Assembly: GCA_900769785.1 (NCBI GenBank)
Contig: CAAGHV010000228.1
Coordinates: 1 to 9,627 of the forward strand
DNA from: Bacteroidales bacterium
GTDB taxonomy: Bacteria; Bacteroidota; Bacteroidia; Bacteroidales; P3
Direction: 5' to 3'
DNA: 9,627 nt
The notes under the pieces were generated by a model. That model was not told where the DNA came from. It made no database searches and worked only from the letters and a program-made list of their open reading frames with translations. Position 1 is the first letter of the stretch. Every line of letters starts with the position of its first letter. The translations under genes and the position numbers were made by a program. Positions 8,101 through 9,627 of the stretch are shown one piece after another.

Positions 8101-9627
8101 ATCCGTTGATTTATAGGTGGTTTTAGATTTGCCGTAGGTGTCTAGCCCTAAGGATATATTATTGTATGTAATCTCTTGTTTCCATATTACATGGTCGTAG
8201 TAGTTTGTGTTGTTAGATTGTAGTCGAAAATATATTATATCTCCTGTATCAACTGTTAATATTGTTTCTTTTAATATTGGAGTAGTGTTATCTTTTGTCA
8301 GTTCTCCCGACAATGCTGTTATTATAGTGCTAGCAGCAACAGAAAATGTGCTATCGGTTACATCATTATAATTTATACTATCATGTTGAACCGTATATTT
8401 TACTCCATCGGCATATCTGGATTGCTCTAAGCCTATTCCTGTCGGGTCATACATGTGTATGGTTGATTTGATCAATACATTTCCGGAATATGGTGCAACC
8501 CATACCTTTACAGCCTCGGTATTTGCCATAGATACCCTTCGTTCTTCTTCCGAAACAATGGCACCTGTATCAGACTCTCCTTTATGATAATAAATAGTCC
8601 CCCCTCCTACGTTGGTAACAATAGAATCTATGATATAACCTTGATTTATATATTTTGAAACAGTATCTTCTATACTAAAATTATCCGTAGATTTGAAACT
8701 AATACTGTAGCTGGAAGTTACTACATGTGGGTAATATATGCTGTCATTCAATACACCATCATATATTATACTGCCACAGTTCATCATATTAGTTGTAATA
8801 GTATTGGTATTATTATTCGGCTCTTTAAAGAACAACACATTACCCGCAGTGTCGGTATTGTTAAAGTAAACACCTTTCTCTGTTACCAAATCGGGTAGTC
8901 CATCGGCATTAACATCCGAAAAATAATTTTCAGTATATGATTTTGTCCATGTTTCGGAAAGATTTATTGATAAAATAAAGTTGGCTTGTTCTGATAATGT
9001 TCCTGAATATGATTTTTCTTTCATAAAGGAACCTACTCCCGAAAGTCCTTCTATTTTGTTTGCTATATCATAACTAAAACTACCATCAACTTTATTTATC
9101 CTTTTGCAGTAATATATATCATTATCCAATACATATACTTTATCTTGATATCCATCGCCATCTATATCTATTAAGGTTAGTTTACCTTCAGATTTGGAAT
9201 TACCATTGTTTCCACTAAGTCCGGCACTTGAACTGGTAAGACCTACCAAAAATCCTAAGCCTATATTTGCTCCAATACCAATATTCCAACCCTTTCCGGT
9301 GGTAAGCCCAAGCTCTGTTACACCATACCCGGTGGCTCCTTTTAGCTTTTCGGGCAAGGATAGGCCTACATTGTTTAAGTTATCTATTTTAATAGGATTG
9401 CCAAATATTGATTCCGGGGTTGTATTATATGTAAAGGTATGTTTTACTACACTATAATTAACCTTATCTGAAATGTAATTTCCCATATTAGAATTTTCTA
9501 CAATATCAGAAATATTGGCACAAGTCAAATTTAAATTTGAACTGATGCTATCAAATGATTCTCCATCACAATAATTGTTGGCAAGAATAGACAATAGATC
9601 TTCACCACACATAACTGAATCAATCAT
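2155..9627 (-). CDS. Giant RHS/Tc-toxin-like polymorphic toxin, 5' end beyond the window
   Basis: The open frame covers 2490 residues. Its first Met is the last codon of the window and is followed by no signal peptide, so the true start probably lies further right. In order: a Gly-rich stretch (about 95-145); six Asp-rich FG-GAP/VCBS-like loops starting at residues 154, 238, 816, 910, 990 and 1076; a TcdB-middle-like segment with LLKKVTNPMGGTIEIDY near 1100-1120; YD repeats from about 1275 to 2175; the RHS core (YYYHSDHLGSASW at 2176, TFTGKERD at 2222, ending in DPDGEE at 2283); and a variable tip, 2284-2490. In known RHS and TcC proteins the YD repeats form a hollow shell that encloses the toxic tip, which is released after self-cleavage near the core end; the usual DPxGL is DPDGEE here. 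Role in contact-dependent competition is inferred from the family. No secretion-system gene is in view. The stop codon overlaps the next gene, which is the likely immunity gene. Confidence 0.93.
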   Translation of the reverse strand: MIDSVMCGEDLLSILANNYCDGESFDSISSNLNLTCANISDIVENSNMGNYISDKVNYSVVKHTFTYNTTPESIFGNPIKIDNLNNVGLSLPEKLKGATGYGVTELGLTTGKGWNIGIGANIGLGFLVGLTSSSAGLSGNNGNSKSEGKLTLIDIDGDGYQDKVYVLDNDIYYCKRINKVDGSFSYDIANKIEGLSGVGSFMKEKSYSGTLSEQANFILSINLSETWTKSYTENYFSDVNADGLPDLVTEKGVYFNNTDTAGNVLFFKEPNNNTNTITTNMMNCGSIIYDGVLNDSIYYPHVVTSSYSISFKSTDNFSIEDTVSKYINQGYIIDSIVTNVGGGTIYYHKGESDTGAIVSEEERRVSMANTEAVKVWVAPYSGNVLIKSTIHMYDPTGIGLEQSRYADGVKYTVQHDSINYNDVTDSTFSVAASTIITALSGELTKDNTTPILKETILTVDTGDIIYFRLQSNNTNYYDHVIWKQEITYNNISLGLDTYGKSKTTYKSTDDFIVSSDKYFQAVDTGHLALSISVNVGELNPSAILVVYHNADSIFGRTLTSNLGAATYNTGFFVGNGDSVKIKILSTSQSNQTTFGNIVCKPHYTFTPLNCSTIIKDTVEYDIPAYYNIDTIFKPVYNRLFGPLYRGWGQFTYNPDNSNMPIDISEFVIPNLSNQNIDADEFNSSNIDTLATSFDNLNTVLDNAGLGAVSTNAKYYVMEPDSKHWLWRGPANATMVRATEMSNTIRTDIYSTMEEVEIVRDCPAPAPTVEYPNVKTHSKTSKSFNFNINYSVSFDIYGNMGSSANKGHSKIISDFMDMNGDRYPDLIGEGAIQYTKPSGGLGTKICEYTAITSDETYSNGREKGGSFIAAAYLNNRKGQVANCSGATGSALDNMSGNYSKGAGESEEILIDVNGDGLPDKIDKDGKVSLNWGYKFIPIPGNWFVGFNRESTFETGGLNYNGNDLFNICQFSIGGGFGINYSHNETEKMLMDINGDGLPDKIWKNGDTIYVSYNKGYGEWGNGTSMSISDIIKSHNLSGSTNISGTVGLTLWGVKITGSASGSAFNPSCSIDKVQIADFNNDGLPDFVTSDGIGKILVRYNQLGGVNLLKKVTNPMGGTIEIDYSLTESSIKNPNRTWVMNSVTIDAQGSPVGGSVMKTSYEYSNPYYDRYERTSYGFEKVTTRQHKSNNTVYRYTEECYNNTIYALKGKKKSEALFDGSGKKYTETLYDMQIRDPENNEPLSNDCNIWVAPVITAEIHNFYEGQTTAQLTTMISYEYDKYRNIIYYRNYGSTTDPADDSEVKIAYLTNKPKNMVSLKQNFTINKVNDVNKLRKYVFEHNDQGKLTKERIYISNSPNNADAIYNMEYDTYGNVITFIKPADENNYRQEYDYTYDTSTHTYPTSITDAFNLTSTATYDYRFGKPLEKTDPSGNRVVYTYDYRGRTRTITGPKELAANKPYTIRMEYYPIASTNGYNSYANWSTPMAQTFHYDAEHPSDNIQTTTLCDKIGRVIQTKKDGTVNGVDKSIVSGKIELDEFGRTVKQYLPFSENVGQTGKYDTSAVGVPTTMEYDVMDRQTKITYPGSAVFTNVYSVAGDYSGKRRFLTKTTDPMNHITYTYTDYAGKTTQITDAMGGKTKMEYDCLHQLKKTTDPEGYTTTYSYDNLGRMTSRVHPDEGTTTFSYNPAGQVTRKTNADNDYITYKYNRNRLTQIQYSKHPQNNVTYTYGTTGNGKGRITKVENGSMIKLIDYGNMGEVISETKTFALPDNTNVYSFAMHFEYDSWNRMQKITYPDGEEVNYTYDGGGNLLSMSGTKNNITTTYIREIRYNEQEKRSYIEYGNGVKTQYTYDSRMRLDSLICTYNSNNVLQKIKYTYDNVDNITKVVNTGGTVNTLGGSYTYNHTYDELNRLTKSTGTYKNANSYSLTMGYTGAGKLTKKINSKLSQNLVYAYCSNEKPHAPRRMLNNSDGYVTDLRWDMVGNLGQVNYYDNGAMWLHSRHIAWTEDSRITNIVDKSYHSYYAYDDAGERVLKITGPSTVLDVNADFLTYQSKLINVTLYTSPYLVAHNKGYTKHFYAGSERVCAAIGEGGLNNLVPCIGNDQTLKNTANNLFHNTIGAMGDRLLLENDECLRNDKNTPKKLLAEFENVAVNVKLSSHVDAGTFHNAIDKYCSQNNANSATYYYHSDHLGSASWITNKTGTPVQHLQYMPYGEPLVNEKTTSYEERFTFTGKERDSETGYSYFGARYYDSDVLTGWLSVDPLADKYPNISPYAYCANNPVKLVDPDGEEWKDAEGNVIKDHSNIKVYIFYDPNDFDKQSRQMYRDAETKYGKGSVALSDVTTEAEFSKDWNDMSGFDIREVNLNYHGNNQTLMLDSKNGEYVTSTGNGMTNISGTQSINVKDLPKPNGNIKNAQLNINTCQSNNRTQFPLKGEKLTLMEAFFKYTAFNRVRGTDKGVSYFHLFAPPCPHPEDDSKWQYLTRNTYERKSVRVGLPSK
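2158..2778 (-). other. Variable C-terminal toxin tip: candidate caspase-like (clan CD) cysteine peptidase
   Basis: Residues 2284-2490 follow the core-ending DPDGEE directly. Predicted by eye: strand IKVYIFYD (2298-2305), helix around DKQSRQMYRDAETKYG, short strand GSVALSDV, helix, strand IREVNLNYHG ending in His2360-Gly2361, then strand AQLNINTCQS with Cys2414. A His-Gly at the end of one strand and a Cys at the end of the next, 54 residues apart, is the pattern of the caspase-hemoglobinase fold (clan CD). A later VRGTDKGVSYF segment could form part of the substrate pocket. This is a pattern-based inference. No closer family name can be given, and the tip could instead be an unrelated alpha/beta hydrolase-like fold. 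Confidence 0.45.
2779..2964 (-). repeat. RHS core end, copy 1 of a duplicated segment (in the large gene)
   Basis: This 186-base stretch encodes residues 2222-2283 of the large protein, from TFTGKERD to DPDGEE. It is repeated in the same orientation at 1345-1530 in the orphan gene. By hand alignment there are 34 mismatches in 186 bases (about 82% identity) and 55 of 62 residues match. The 59 bases at 2906-2964 differ from 1472-1530 at a single base (2944 against 1510). Confidence 0.95.
3103..5805 (-). repeat. YD (RHS) repeat shell
   Basis: About 900 residues (roughly 1275-2175) are built of degenerate YD repeats. Clear examples are EYDTYGNVI, YDYRGRTRTI, YDVMDRQTKI, YDCLHQLKKT, YDNLGRMTS, YNPAGQVTR, YDSWNRMQKI, YDGGGNLLSM, YDSRMRLDSL, YDNVDNITKV, YDELNRLTKS and YDDAGERVLKI. 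At the DNA level this shows as many scattered copies of gtcgta(t/g) on the plus strand, the complement of TAC GAC (Tyr-Asp). In RHS and TcB-TcC structures these repeats wind into a cocoon around the toxin. Close to the core, between KHFYAGSERV (near residue 2076) and the YYYHSDHLGS motif, there is a helix-rich insert of about 85 residues without YD motifs. Confidence 0.9.
6376..9168 (-). repeat. Six FG-GAP/VCBS-like calcium-loop motifs in the RHS protein
   Basis: Within the large protein, six loops of the form DxNxDGxxD are seen: DIDGDGYQD (154-162), DVNADGLPD (238-246), DMNGDRYPD (816-824), DVNGDGLPD (910-918), DINGDGLPD (990-998) and DFNNDGLPD (1076-1084). Several are preceded by Gly/Ser-rich beta-type segments. 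Such loops bind calcium in FG-GAP/VCBS propeller proteins and occur in the SpvB-like part of Tc toxin B subunits. Spacing is uneven: two near the N-terminus, then a gap of about 570 residues, then four about 80-95 apart. The long gap is rich in Ser, Thr and Asn and probably holds beta-sandwich or other inserted domains that I do not recognise. Confidence 0.85.

Overview
The window looks like Bacteroidota (Bacteroidales-type) DNA. Three things point there: a promoter element of the form TAnnTTTG, AT-rich genes with a lipoprotein signal, and the RHS core wording GKERDSETGYSYFGARYYDSD, which is typical of Bacteroidota RHS proteins. All four recognisable genes lie on the minus strand, so the window reads from right to left. 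It is a polymorphic-toxin (RHS) locus with two toxin tips and two candidate immunity genes.

Right to left: (1) 9627-2155 is one very large RHS/Tc-toxin-like protein of at least 2490 residues, open at its N-terminus at the window edge. It has six Asp-rich FG-GAP/VCBS-like calcium loops of the type seen in SpvB and TcdB-like proteins, a TcdB-middle-like stretch, a long YD-repeat shell, the conserved RHS core ending in DPDGEE, and then a variable C-terminal tip of 207 residues. I read the tip as a candidate clan CD (caspase-like) cysteine peptidase because of a His-Gly / Cys pair on predicted strands. (2) 2158-1634, joined to it by an ATGA stop/start overlap, encodes a small protein with one N-terminal membrane segment, the likely cognate immunity protein. 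(3) After a 49-base gap with a good -7 promoter element, 1584-724 encodes an orphan RHS tip: only the last 62 residues of the core (55 of 62 identical to the big protein) joined to a different toxin, a SleB/CwlJ-type cell-wall hydrolase domain. (4) 724-122 starts inside the stop codon of the orphan and encodes a predicted lipoprotein, the likely immunity protein against the wall hydrolase.

Read together, the large gene carries the deployed toxin with its immunity gene, and the downstream pair is a silent or alternative tip cassette that could replace the current tip by recombination through the duplicated core. Both candidate immunity proteins carry N-terminal export or membrane signals. For the wall hydrolase this fits a target in the periplasm. 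The tips and immunity genes are visibly more AT-rich than the YD-repeat shell, which fits exchange by horizontal transfer. No RNA genes, insertion sequences or CRISPR arrays were seen.
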